Positions 1 through 6,621 of a stretch of 7,834 nt of DNA are shown piece by piece. A model generated the notes under the pieces. That model had not been told where the DNA came from. It saw only the letters and a list, made by a program, of their open reading frames with translations, and did not search any database. The DNA comes from an uncultured Parabacteroides sp. (GTDB lineage Bacteria; Bacteroidota; Bacteroidia; Bacteroidales; Tannerellaceae): contig CAMTPG010000115.1 in the NCBI GenBank assembly GCA_947074335.1, positions 1-7,834 of the forward strand. Reading direction: 5' to 3'. The position numbers were made by a program, and so were the translations under genes. The stretch's first letter is position 1; each line of letters opens with the position of its first letter.

Positions 1-19
1 ACCAAAACCTAATCTGCTG

Positions 20-90
20 TTGTCTCACCAGGATTCGAACCTAGACAGACAGTACCAAAAACTGTAGTGCTACCATTACACCATGAGACA
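20..90 (-). tRNA. tRNA-Gln, anticodon UUG
   Basis: Read on the minus strand, the sequence folds as a complete cloverleaf. A 7-bp acceptor stem (TGTCTCA with TGAGACA) is followed by a short D stem GTG/CAC with loop TAATGGTAG. The anticodon stem ACAGT/ACTGT closes the loop TTTTGGT, whose middle three bases TTG read CAA (Gln). A 4-nt variable loop and a T arm CTAGG-TTCGAAT-CCTGG complete it. The discriminator base is A at position 20. The next bases are CAG, so the 3' CCA is not encoded and must be added by CCA-adding enzyme. It lies downstream of tyrS on the same strand but has its own promoter-like boxes. The 5' leader is very short and forms a small hairpin (98-114). Confidence 0.96.
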
Positions 91-118
91 ATCCGATGCT
101 TTATTTATTAAAGCGATG

Positions 119-149
119 CAAAGATAGGGTTTATTTTTAACTTTGCAAA
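119..149 (-). promoter_or_regulatory. Promoter of tRNA-Gln (Bacteroides-type -7 and -33 boxes)
   Basis: On the minus strand, TATCTTTG (119-126) matches the Bacteroides -7 consensus TAnnTTTG, and TTTG (146-149) matches the -33 element. The spacing is 19 nt, within the known 19-21 nt. This is the best promoter match in the window. Transcription would start near position 114, about 24 nt before the mature tRNA, inside the region between the tyrS stop codon and the tRNA. Confidence 0.8.
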
Positions 150-161
150 CTTTTATGCCGT

Positions 162-1454
162 TTATTTTGCTATCAATAAATAATAGTTCTTTTTACCACG
201 TTGAACCAGAATATATTTGCTATTCAGCAACGACGATTCTGTAATCAGGGCATCCTGATCGGCCAGTTTCTCTTTATTGATGCTTACACCACCACTCTGA
301 ACCAGTTTACGCATTTCGCCTTTCGAGGCAAATACGGCTGCCTGTTCGGTAAGCAGATCAATGGCTTTAACACCGGCCTGAAATGCTTCGCGTGAGACTT
401 CAAACTGCGGAACTCCGTTAAATACATCCAACAATGTTGCTTCGTCCAGATTTTTCAATGCTTCAGAAGTAGAATTACCAAACAGTATAGAAGATGCTTC
501 TACAGCTGAGTTATAAGCAGCTTCAGAATGCACCATGATGGTAACCTCTTTAGCCAAACGCTTCTGTAACGGGCGCAAATGCGGTGCTGCTTCCTGCTCT
601 TTTACCAATACGTCGATCTCCTCTTTAGTCAGATCCGTGAAAATCTTAATGTATTTCTCGGCATCACCATCACTCACATTCAGCCAGAACTGATAGAATT
701 TGTAAGGCGAAGTATAACGGGGATCTAACCATACGTTGCCCGACTCGGTTTTACCAAATTTACCACCATCGGCTTTGGTAATTAGCGGACAGGTCAAAGC
801 AAATGCTTCGCCACCGGCTTTACGACGGATCAGTTCGGTTCCGGTTGTGATATTTCCCCACTGGTCTGAACCACCCATTTGTAAACGGCAGCCTTCATTC
901 TGATAGAGAAACAGGTAATCGTATCCCTGCAGAAGCTGATATGAAAATTCTGTAAACGACATGCCGACATTCGATTCTGAGCTCAGACGCTTTTTAACAG
1001 AATCTTTAGCCATCATATAATTAACAGTCAGATGTTTACCGATATCGCGGATGAAATTCAGAAATGAATATTCTTTCATCCAGTCGTAGTTGTTAACCAA
1101 TTTAGCTGCATTGGGAGCCTCCGAATCAAAATCGAGAAATTTAGCCAGCTGCTTTCCGATGCTTTCCTGATTGTGACGAAGCGTGGCTTCATCCAGCAGA
1201 TTACGTTCTGCCGATTTCATGGAAGGATCGCCAATCATACCGGTTGCTCCGCCAATCAAAGCAATCGGACGATGTCCGGCACGTTGAAAATGCTTCAGCA
1301 TCATAACACTAACCAAGTGACCGATATGCAGTGAATCGGCTGTCGGGTCGATACCCACATAAGCAGAAGTCATCTCTTTTTGCAATTGTTCTTCTGTGCC
1401 GGGCATCATATCATGAATCATGCCCCTCCATTTTAATTCTTCAACAAAATTCAT
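162..1454 (-). CDS. tyrS: Tyrosyl-tRNA synthetase (TyrRS)
   Basis: This is a class I aminoacyl-tRNA synthetase of the cytosol that activates tyrosine with ATP and charges tRNA-Tyr. The 430-residue length is normal for bacterial TyrRS. The Rossmann-type catalytic domain shows the class I HIGH signature at residues 43-46 (DPTADSLHIGHL), the tyrosine-site segment GGSDQWGN around 194-201, and a KMSKS-loop equivalent KFGKT at 232-236. The last ~65 residues form an S4-type RNA-binding domain (MRKLVQSGGVSIN near 381-393). The start is set by the family-like N-terminus MNFVEELKWRGM. It lies downstream of the tatD-like gene with a 100-bp gap containing its own -7 box and a possible weak terminator, so it is probably transcribed at least partly on its own. 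No T-box leader is visible. Nothing is odd in length or active-site motifs. Confidence 0.98.
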   Translation of the reverse strand: MNFVEELKWRGMIHDMMPGTEEQLQKEMTSAYVGIDPTADSLHIGHLVSVMMLKHFQRAGHRPIALIGGATGMIGDPSMKSAERNLLDEATLRHNQESIGKQLAKFLDFDSEAPNAAKLVNNYDWMKEYSFLNFIRDIGKHLTVNYMMAKDSVKKRLSSESNVGMSFTEFSYQLLQGYDYLFLYQNEGCRLQMGGSDQWGNITTGTELIRRKAGGEAFALTCPLITKADGGKFGKTESGNVWLDPRYTSPYKFYQFWLNVSDGDAEKYIKIFTDLTKEEIDVLVKEQEAAPHLRPLQKRLAKEVTIMVHSEAAYNSAVEASSILFGNSTSEALKNLDEATLLDVFNGVPQFEVSREAFQAGVKAIDLLTEQAAVFASKGEMRKLVQSGGVSINKEKLADQDALITESSLLNSKYILVQRGKKNYYLLIAK

Positions 1455-1483
1455 CGTAATAATCTATAGGATTTGAATAGTGG

Positions 1484-1514
1484 CAAAGGTACGACTTTTT
1501 AATCGACAAATAAA
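1484..1514 (-). promoter_or_regulatory. Candidate tyrS promoter
   Basis: On the minus strand, TACCTTTG (1484-1491) is an exact match to the TAnnTTTG -7 box, about 30 nt before the tyrS start. The -33 element is weaker: TTTA at 1511-1514 has the expected 19-nt spacing, while a perfect TTTG at 1507-1510 is only 15 nt away. The -7 box is well supported and the upstream element is uncertain. Confidence 0.6.
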
Positions 1515-1542
1515 ATAGTATACTGATAATTAGCGGGAAAAG

Positions 1543-1569
1543 AAAAAAGTGCTCTTAAAGGGTAAAGAG
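1543..1569 (-). terminator. Possible weak intrinsic terminator after the tatD-like gene
   Basis: On the minus strand, CTCTT (1569-1565) can pair with AAGAG (1556-1552) across an 8-nt loop, straddling the tatD-like stop codon. Three bases later comes a run of six T (1548-1543). The stem is only 5 bp and AT-rich, so this is a weak candidate. It could partly separate tyrS from the upstream operon. Confidence 0.28.
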
Positions 1570-2202
1570 TTGTCGGAAATTTGTGGCAATTTCGGCTTTC
1601 AATGTTGCCTCATCAAGCGAGAGCGCTGCTGCCATTTGCCGGTAAACGGTTAATACAGAAACTGAAGCATCATCCGTTTCGGCAAAACAATGCTCGGGCC
1701 AGGCCATGCGCAAAGCTTCGGGATGAAAACGGGTTCCGAATGAAAGTCTGAAGCCATGTTGAAGCAGTTGCTCCGCCAATTGGGCAGAACCGCGAAATCC
1801 GTGAATAATCCAGGGCATACGGGGCTTTATCGATTTATGCAGAGCCAGCAACTCATCCCAGGCTTTGACACAGTGAATCAGCAAAGGTTTCTCGAATGCT
1901 TCCGACAAAGCAATCTGTCGTTCAAATACAGTCTGCTGAAGCGACAACTCCGCTCCTTTCAGCTTATCCAGTCCGGCTTCGCCAATCAGTAATAATTGTG
2001 CATGCGATTCGAGCAATGTCTCCAATTGCTGTAACTGTTTATCAACATTCTCTATATACCAGGGATGAATACCGGCCGAAAAGAAGGGATAGGCTAAAAA
2101 TCCGTCGGGCCTATCACGACCAATCAGGCAATTATGAATGGTGATAATACCAACTGTATGATCATCTGTAGTACAATGAGTATGTAAATTATAATAATTC
2201 AT
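1555..2202 (-). CDS. TatD-family metal-dependent hydrolase (short form)
   Basis: This is predicted to be a cytosolic metal-dependent hydrolase of the amidohydrolase-like TIM-barrel superfamily. Characterised TatD proteins act as nucleases, but the substrate here is unknown. The metal-ligand pattern is visible in order: HxH at H7/H9 (NLHTHC), GIHPW at 44-48, Glu75 in IGEAGLD, His110 in LLIHC, His134 in WIIHGFRGS, and Asp177 in AETDD. At 215 residues it is shorter than typical TatD/YcfH proteins (about 255-265), and its middle and C-terminal segments are compressed. It starts 3 nt after the yidD stop codon, so it is the last gene of the five-gene operon. Despite the family name, no Tat-translocase genes are near and no secretion role should be assumed. 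Family assignment is firm and function is not. Confidence 0.9.
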   Translation of the reverse strand: MNYYNLHTHCTTDDHTVGIITIHNCLIGRDRPDGFLAYPFFSAGIHPWYIENVDKQLQQLETLLESHAQLLLIGEAGLDKLKGAELSLQQTVFERQIALSEAFEKPLLIHCVKAWDELLALHKSIKPRMPWIIHGFRGSAQLAEQLLQHGFRLSFGTRFHPEALRMAWPEHCFAETDDASVSVLTVYRQMAAALSLDEATLKAEIATNFRQLFTL

Positions 2203-2205
2203 GGT

Positions 2206-2427
2206 TTAGGGCACCGGATCATAGCCACTGCCTCCCCAGGGATGACAGCGGGATAAACGCTTAGCAGCAAGAAAAGAGCCTTTCAGCGGTCCATGCTTTT
2301 TGAGTGCCTGCACAGCATATTCGGAGCAGGTTGGCGTGAATCTGCACGATGCCGGAGTCATAGGCGAGATACAATACTTATAGAAATAAACCGGCACTAA
2401 CAAGATAGATGTCAGTATACGTTTCAC
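2206..2427 (-). CDS. yidD: Membrane protein insertion efficiency factor YidD
   Basis: This small protein associates with the inner face of the cytoplasmic membrane and assists YidC-dependent insertion of membrane proteins. The 73-residue length is normal. The family signature is clear: an N-terminal amphipathic or hydrophobic helix (LTSILLVPVYFYKYCISP), then CRFTPTCSEYA near 28-38 with its conserved cysteines, and the C-terminal RCHPWGGSGYDPVP. The start codon is GTG at 2427, which overlaps the rnpA stop as GTGA. This 4-nt overlap implies translational coupling with rnpA. The rnpA-yidD pairing is conserved across bacteria. Here rpmH and yidC, which flank the pair in many other phyla, are absent. 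Confidence 0.96.
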   Translation of the reverse strand: MKRILTSILLVPVYFYKYCISPMTPASCRFTPTCSEYAVQALKKHGPLKGSFLAAKRLSRCHPWGGSGYDPVP

Positions 2428-2828
2428 TGGATTTTCTCTTTCAGTATTCTAAATGCTTTATGCATTGACTTTTCGATTTGCGCAAACGGATGGATTTCAT
2501 TATCCACATATAAAAAAGCAATCAACACCTGCTTTTTATTTTCCGTAAGCGAATCTGTGAGTTCGTATTGATGAATACGATAAGCTTCGCGCACCAGTCG
2601 TTTTATGGCATTGCGTTTAACCGCACGCTTAAACCGCTTTTTGGGCACACTGACCATTATCGATGCCGGCGGTAAATCCGCTTCATCGACCGGTAAAAAA
2701 ACAACCCGTAGTGGAAAAGCTATAAAGGATTGTCCTTCAGCGAACAATAAATCCAAATAGCGCTTCCACGACAGGCGTTCAGCTTTCGAAAGTGTTAACC
2801 TTCTATTTACCATTTTTTTTGCTACCAA
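2424..2828 (-). CDS. rnpA: Ribonuclease P protein component
   Basis: This is the basic protein subunit of RNase P, which binds the catalytic RNA and helps remove 5' leaders from pre-tRNAs. The N-terminal region LTLSKAERLSWKRYLDLLF matches the family opening, and the RNR signature KRAVKRNAIKRLVREAYR lies at about 67-84. As called the protein has 134 residues. A second in-frame ATG at codon 6 (2813) gives MVNRRLTLSK, which resembles usual RnpA N-termini more closely, so translation may begin there and give 129 residues. With the first ATG the gene overlaps hemD by 26 nt, and with the second by 11 nt. The stop overlaps the yidD GTG start. A run of eight A (minus strand, 2813-2820) lies between the two candidate starts. 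Confidence 0.95.
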   Translation of the reverse strand: MVAKKMVNRRLTLSKAERLSWKRYLDLLFAEGQSFIAFPLRVVFLPVDEADLPPASIMVSVPKKRFKRAVKRNAIKRLVREAYRIHQYELTDSLTENKKQVLIAFLYVDNEIHPFAQIEKSMHKAFRILKEKIQ

Positions 2829-3573
2829 TCTCCTTTTTCAGGAACTGATCCAGAGCAGCAGTCATAGACGGCGCTTCAGGAGTAGGCGCTTCCACATCCA
2901 AACGAAGTCCGGCATCCTTCACCGCTTTGGCTGTGGTAGGGCCAAAACATCCGATACGGATATCTTCCTGTTCGAAATTAGGAAAGTTCTTCAGTAATGA
3001 TGAAATACCCGACGGACTGAAAAAGACCAGCATATCATAGTCGAATTTTTCTTCTTCGGTAAAATCATTACTCACTGTGCGATACATTACCGCTTTTGTA
3101 AAATTAATCTTTTTGGCTTCCAACTTGCTCAGTAAATCATCCTTATGTACATCCGATACGGGTACTAAGTATTTTTCTTTCGCATGTTTCGAGATAATAG
3201 TAACCAATTCTTCAGGTTTGCCAGTCTGGCCGTAAAAGATTTTTCGCTTTCTGTAGACAATGTATTTCTGCAAATACACAGCTACCGCCTCAGTCATACA
3301 GAAATATTTCATTGTTTCCGGAATGGCGATACGCAGTTCTTCGCACAGGTGGAAGAAATGATCAATCGCGGTACGGGCTGTAAAAATAACAGCCGTATAA
3401 TCCAGAATTGAAATTTTTTGTTGTCTGAATTCTTTAGATGATAGCGGTTCTACTTTGATAAAAGGACGAAAATCAATTTCGACGCCATATTTCTGAGCAA
3501 TGTCGAAATAAGGTGACTTCTCAGAGGAAGGCTTCGGCTGTGACACCAGCAATTTTTTGATATTCAATGCCAT
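2803..3573 (-). CDS. hemD: Uroporphyrinogen-III synthase
   Basis: HemD cyclises hydroxymethylbilane to uroporphyrinogen III, the branch point for haem, sirohaem and corrinoids, in the cytosol. The protein has 256 residues, close to the family norm. Sequence conservation in HemD is low, but the two-domain layout is visible. The first lobe has TAVIFTARTAIDHFF near 60-74, and the return segment has VFFSPSGISSLLKNF near 183-197. Then comes IGCFGPTTAKAVKDAGL near 207-223, the typical 'G-x-T-A' region, followed by APTPEAPSMTAAL. The start ATG overlaps the end of the DUF4271 gene by 10 nt and the 3' end overlaps rnpA, so it sits inside a tight operon. No other haem gene is in the window. The N-terminal ~20 residues are not distinctive. 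Confidence 0.87.
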   Translation of the reverse strand: MALNIKKLLVSQPKPSSEKSPYFDIAQKYGVEIDFRPFIKVEPLSSKEFRQQKISILDYTAVIFTARTAIDHFFHLCEELRIAIPETMKYFCMTEAVAVYLQKYIVYRKRKIFYGQTGKPEELVTIISKHAKEKYLVPVSDVHKDDLLSKLEAKKINFTKAVMYRTVSNDFTEEEKFDYDMLVFFSPSGISSLLKNFPNFEQEDIRIGCFGPTTAKAVKDAGLRLDVEAPTPEAPSMTAALDQFLKKEIGSKKNGK

Positions 3574-4292
3574 AGAGTGCTCGTCTCGATAAAGTTATAC
3601 AAATAATTTATACCCTCATACAAAAATAAAAGAGGTAAAATTTCTTGGCCGCAAAGGTACAAACTTATATACAATAAACCAGTGCTTTTATTGTAAAATA
3701 TTCGTATAGTCTTATAAATTATTACAAAACGACACAAAATATAGAGTAAACCGAATAAGATTATCGGATAGATATTATATCGACCCACAAAAACGAGCCA
3801 TAAAACCGGAATATAGAGTAAAAAACCCCAGATATCCATAATAGCATTATATCCGGTACGCCAGTAAATATATCTTTCAGGATCGGCAAACACATAACCG
3901 TAAACAAAAAAACTGAAACGTTTCAGCTGATAATAAACAAAGAGTATCAGCAAGGTAATACCAATAGAAAATAATAACTGGGGCGGAGTATCGGGATTGA
4001 ACCAGCCCATATATTTACCCATAAATACAAAAGCGATACTGGTAAGAAATAATCCCTGAAACATCATGAAATTCCTGAAAATCCAGCCGTTCTTCTGAAT
4101 CCGTTCATCAAACAGACTTGTACGCTCCTTCATCAGAAAAGCATCTTTCCACATCTTAATAAATAAATCACAGTGCGTTCTGAATATAATGGCAAATAAA
4201 ACAAACAGAACAAATAGCAGAGAAAAAATGATATCATCTGCTATTTGTCCGTCCCATAAATGTATGCCTACATATCCTTCGAACAAATCCAT
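3564..4292 (-). CDS. DUF4271-type integral membrane protein
   Basis: This 242-residue polytopic membrane protein has no assigned function. About six hydrophobic segments can be seen, near residues 20-37, 78-95, 104-121, 154-169, 174-192 and 205-228. Between the first and second is a charged loop (KMWKDAFLMKERTSLFDERIQ). Other features are FADPERYIYWRTGYN near 135-149 and an aromatic-rich tail. This pattern, and its position just upstream of hemD, agree with the DUF4271 family of the Bacteroidota. I assign the family by pattern and context rather than a catalytic motif. It is the first gene of the five-gene operon, preceded by a -7 box at 4318-4325. A role linked to haem or to membrane insertion can be guessed from context but is not shown. 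A -7-like box occurs inside its 3' end. Confidence 0.85.
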   Translation of the reverse strand: MDLFEGYVGIHLWDGQIADDIIFSLLFVLFVLFAIIFRTHCDLFIKMWKDAFLMKERTSLFDERIQKNGWIFRNFMMFQGLFLTSIAFVFMGKYMGWFNPDTPPQLLFSIGITLLILFVYYQLKRFSFFVYGYVFADPERYIYWRTGYNAIMDIWGFLLYIPVLWLVFVGRYNIYPIILFGLLYILCRFVIIYKTIRIFYNKSTGLLYISLYLCGQEILPLLFLYEGINYLYNFIETSTLWH

Positions 4293-4317
4293 GCGATCGC
4301 TTATTTATTATATATCG

Positions 4318-4325
4318 CAAAGATA
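4318..4325 (-). promoter_or_regulatory. -7 box for the DUF4271-hemD-rnpA-yidD-tatD operon
   Basis: TATCTTTG on the minus strand exactly fits TAnnTTTG and lies 26 nt before the DUF4271 start, in the 39-bp gap after lpdA. No good TTTG -33 element lies at 19-21 nt (ATTG at 4341-4344 is 15 nt away), and that region is already lpdA coding sequence. A palindrome GCGATCGC (4293-4300) lies directly before the ATG. Confidence 0.55.
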
Positions 4326-4331
4326 AAGCTT

Positions 4332-5684
4332 TTATTCGAACAATGTCTCTTTTATAATTTCTCCAACAGTGGGATGTGGAAAAATCATGCTGCCCAGTTC
4401 ATCGGCTGTCATGCCTTTTTCGATAGCGATTCCGGCAATAACAACCAGCTCGGATGCCGGATTGCCCAGAAAATGTGCACCTACCAGTTCGTCGTGTTCG
4501 TTCAGCAACAGCTTACAGATACCATTACCCAGCTCATTTTCAGCCACGAACCGACCGGAGTAGGCCATCGGGGTTTTCTTTACGGTGTATAGTATATTTT
4601 CGGCCTGCAGCTCCTCTTCGGTTTTGCCTACGCCGGCTATTTCAGGATTGGTATAGACTACGGCGGGAATGGCTTTGTACGACATACCTTTGCGGGCTTT
4701 ACCCGTCATATGCCGTACAGCTATTTCGGCTTCACCTACAGCTGTATGTGCCAACAGCGAATATCCGGTAATGTCGCCACAGGCATAAACACCGGGCTCT
4801 GTGGTTTGCATAAATTCATTGACCAGCAAACCGCCACGGAAACGCTCTACAGAAAGAGTCTCTAATCCCAAACCCTCTATAACCGGGCGCCGCCCCACAC
4901 TCAGCAACAGTTTATCAGCAGTCAGCTCCAGCTGTTCTCCCTCCTTTTCGATCCGGACGGTTGATCCTTCGGCGCTCACCACTTTATAACCAAGATAAAA
5001 TTTAACTCCCCGCTTGGCATATTCATCCTGCAGCATATCCGAGAGTTCGCGATCCATCGGCCCCAGGATTTTATCCATCATTTCCACCACAGTGACTTCG
5101 GTACCCATACTGTTAAAGAAGGAAGCAAATTCCATCCCGATTACACCGCCGCCTATGATGATAAGTGATGCGGGCAGTTCTTTGGTTTGTAAAGCCTCGC
5201 GGCTGGTCCAGTAATGAGCTGCATCAAGTCCGGGAATAGGTGGAATAACAGCTTCCGAACCGGTACAAAGCAGTAATTGACGAGCTTCGTAAACTGCATC
5301 ATTACAAGCTATGGTTATGGTTCCGTGATCTGTACGTCCTTCTATCCGGGCTGTACCCGTAACCACTTCAACATCATGCGCCTTCATCTTCATGCGGATA
5401 CCGGCAGTGAGTTTTTTTACCACTTTATTTTTCCGGGCAATGATTTTTGGCAGATCGTAGTCCGGGTTTTCAGCTTTAACGGCATATTTATGTGCCTGTT
5501 TAAGCGTATCAAATACTTTAGCCGAGTAAAGCAATGTCTTGGTCGGAATACAACCTTCGTTCAGACACACACCACCCAGGGCGTTTTTTTCGAAAAGAAT
5601 TGTTGAGAGTCCGGCCGCTGCTGCTCGTTCAGCCGCCGTGTAACCGGCAGGTCCTCCGCCGATTATAGCTACATCATAGTTCAT
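4332..5684 (-). CDS. lpdA: Dihydrolipoyl dehydrogenase (E3)
   Basis: This FAD-dependent disulfide oxidoreductase reoxidises dihydrolipoyl groups on E2 subunits of 2-oxoacid dehydrogenases, or on the glycine cleavage H protein, passing electrons to NAD+. The 450 residues show every diagnostic part. FAD binding is GGGPAG at 9-14, and the redox-active disulfide is C40-C45 in GGVCLNEGCIPTK. The NAD motif is GGGVIGMEFA at 178-187, the second FAD contact is GVYACGDITG near 298-307, and the C-terminal catalytic HPTVGE is at 437-442. It is slightly shorter than the common ~470 residues. It follows the 127-residue membrane gene after a 10-nt gap, so it is probably in an operon with the two PH-like genes. 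No E1, E2 or gcv gene is in the window, so its partner complex is unknown from here. There is no lipoyl domain fusion. Confidence 0.96.
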   Translation of the reverse strand: MNYDVAIIGGGPAGYTAAERAAAAGLSTILFEKNALGGVCLNEGCIPTKTLLYSAKVFDTLKQAHKYAVKAENPDYDLPKIIARKNKVVKKLTAGIRMKMKAHDVEVVTGTARIEGRTDHGTITIACNDAVYEARQLLLCTGSEAVIPPIPGLDAAHYWTSREALQTKELPASLIIIGGGVIGMEFASFFNSMGTEVTVVEMMDKILGPMDRELSDMLQDEYAKRGVKFYLGYKVVSAEGSTVRIEKEGEQLELTADKLLLSVGRRPVIEGLGLETLSVERFRGGLLVNEFMQTTEPGVYACGDITGYSLLAHTAVGEAEIAVRHMTGKARKGMSYKAIPAVVYTNPEIAGVGKTEEELQAENILYTVKKTPMAYSGRFVAENELGNGICKLLLNEHDELVGAHFLGNPASELVVIAGIAIEKGMTADELGSMIFPHPTVGEIIKETLFE

Positions 5685-5694
5685 ACCATCAGAT

Positions 5695-6078
5695 TTAATT
5701 GAGTTGTATATGTGGATTAATTTGTGTTAGTTTCTGAATAAAGAACTGATCATCGGCCGGATAATAATAACGTCGACGCAGGCGTCCGCCATCCATACGC
5801 ACATAATAAACATCCAAACCGCCATCGGCACGTTTTACAATACGCTGAATACGCTGGATCGAGATTGTACCGTTTCCGTTTAATCGTTTATCGGGAGTTA
5901 TCCGGTATCCGTTGAATGTAAAATAAAGAGGAACGATTAAAAACAAAATGTTAACCAGATAATTCCAGCGCAGACTTAATATTGATGCCGCCAAAATTAA
6001 TACAATGGCTGTAGAATAAAGCAAAAGGGGCAGCCAAAACCTGAAATTGCGTTTGCTCCGACTGATTTTTAATTTCAT
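5695..6078 (-). CDS. Small membrane protein, probable diverged PH-like paralogue
   Basis: This 127-residue protein has two adjacent hydrophobic segments (about residues 14-33 and 38-56) followed by a ~70-residue soluble tail rich in Arg and Tyr. I do not recognise it as a named gene. It shares layout and scattered identities with the next gene upstream. YRIT at 58-61 matches YKIT there, and PADDQFFIQKLTQINPHI near 107-124 lines up with PVNKKEFVKLLRSFNPDI. I infer that it is a diverged tandem copy of the bacterial PH (YyaB-like) type. It lacks the SLDRI strand seen in its neighbour and has a short Gly-rich turn (ADGGLDVYYVRMDGG) instead. It lies 26 nt after the upstream gene and 10 nt before lpdA. 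The membrane topology would place the tail on one side of the cytoplasmic membrane, and function is unknown. Confidence 0.8.
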   Translation of the reverse strand: MKLKISRSKRNFRFWLPLLLYSTAIVLILAASILSLRWNYLVNILFLIVPLYFTFNGYRITPDKRLNGNGTISIQRIQRIVKRADGGLDVYYVRMDGGRLRRRYYYPADDQFFIQKLTQINPHIQLN

Positions 6079-6104
6079 ATAGTATACTAAGTTAATGTGT
6101 GTTT

Positions 6105-6527
6105 TTACCCTATCAGTGTATCCCTGACGCCAATATCCGGATTAAAGCTCCGAAGCAGTTTCACAAACTCTTTTTTATTGACCGGCGAAACAAGCAGCCA
6201 TTGAGCTTCCCCCTTATAAATGATGATGCGGTCGAGCGACAGTGCATAACTGGCCACCGGCATCACAGTAGCTTCAAGGGCTGTAATATCTTTAATATCA
6301 ATCTCTTTTTGCGGGAAAATACTGCAATGTACAATCAGTTTGCCATCGGACGTAATTTTGTACCAGGTAGAAAGCAGCATATGAATAAATAACAGACACA
6401 ATATCAGCAAAGTAATCATCATGAGGATAGAATGTCCATTAACAAAGGCCATAACAGTACAGGCTATTAAAATGAATAACCCCAAATGATACCACCATCC
6501 CACTTTCGATTTGAATATTCTGTCCAT
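6105..6527 (-). CDS. Membrane-anchored PH domain protein (YyaB-like)
   Basis: This 140-residue protein has two hydrophobic helices (about 13-29 and 33-52) joined by a short turn, then an ~80-residue soluble domain. The domain fits the bacterial YyaB-like PH family (bPH_4). YKITSDGKLIVHC near 56-68 is followed by KEIDIKDITALEAT, the strand ALSLDRIIIY near 95-104, and VSPVNKKEFVKLLRSFNP near 113-130. These domains are known as small beta-barrels in membrane-linked proteins, but no biochemical role is established here. It is the first gene of the unit that continues through the 127-residue gene to lpdA. Its promoter would lie in the 579-bp divergent region, where only a degraded -7 box is seen. 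Confidence 0.85.
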   Translation of the reverse strand: MDRIFKSKVGWWYHLGLFILIACTVMAFVNGHSILMMITLLILCLLFIHMLLSTWYKITSDGKLIVHCSIFPQKEIDIKDITALEATVMPVASYALSLDRIIIYKGEAQWLLVSPVNKKEFVKLLRSFNPDIGVRDTLIG

Positions 6528-6548
6528 GCTATCTGTTTAATTGCGAGC

Positions 6549-6556
6549 GCAAGATA
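6549..6556 (-). promoter_or_regulatory. Degraded -7-like box upstream of the PH protein gene
   Basis: On the minus strand, TATCTTGC lies 21 nt before the start of the PH protein gene. It resembles TATCTTTGC with one T missing, so it fits TAnnTTTG only partly, and no TTTG -33 element is at the right distance. The position is right for a promoter but the match is poor. Confidence 0.22.
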
Positions 6557-6591
6557 ATCATTTTTTCGATTTTTACTATCACCCGGAAGAA

Positions 6592-6621
6592 ATACGCTGT
6601 AACTTCACAGTTGCAGCGTAT
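6592..6621. repeat. Strong hairpin (13-bp stem, 4-nt loop)
   Basis: The arm ATACGCTGTAACT (6592-6604) pairs with AGTTGCAGCGTAT (6609-6621) around the loop TCAC. All 13 positions pair if T6600-G6613 is counted as a G-U wobble in plus-strand RNA. On the minus strand that position becomes an A-C mismatch. No T-run follows on the plus side (CCATTTATAA), and the minus side continues TTCTTCCGGG, so it is not a standard intrinsic terminator. It lies 65 bp upstream of the PH protein start. Confidence 0.75.

Noticed and set aside
201..395. Plus-strand open frames opposite tyrS, and similar frames opposite the tatD-like, hemD and lpdA genes.
   Set aside because: Each lies opposite a well-identified gene and has no family features of its own.
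1555..2202. The idea that the tatD-like gene marks a Tat protein-export locus.
   Set aside because: TatD proteins are metal-dependent hydrolases not required for Tat export, and no tatA, tatB or tatC is present.
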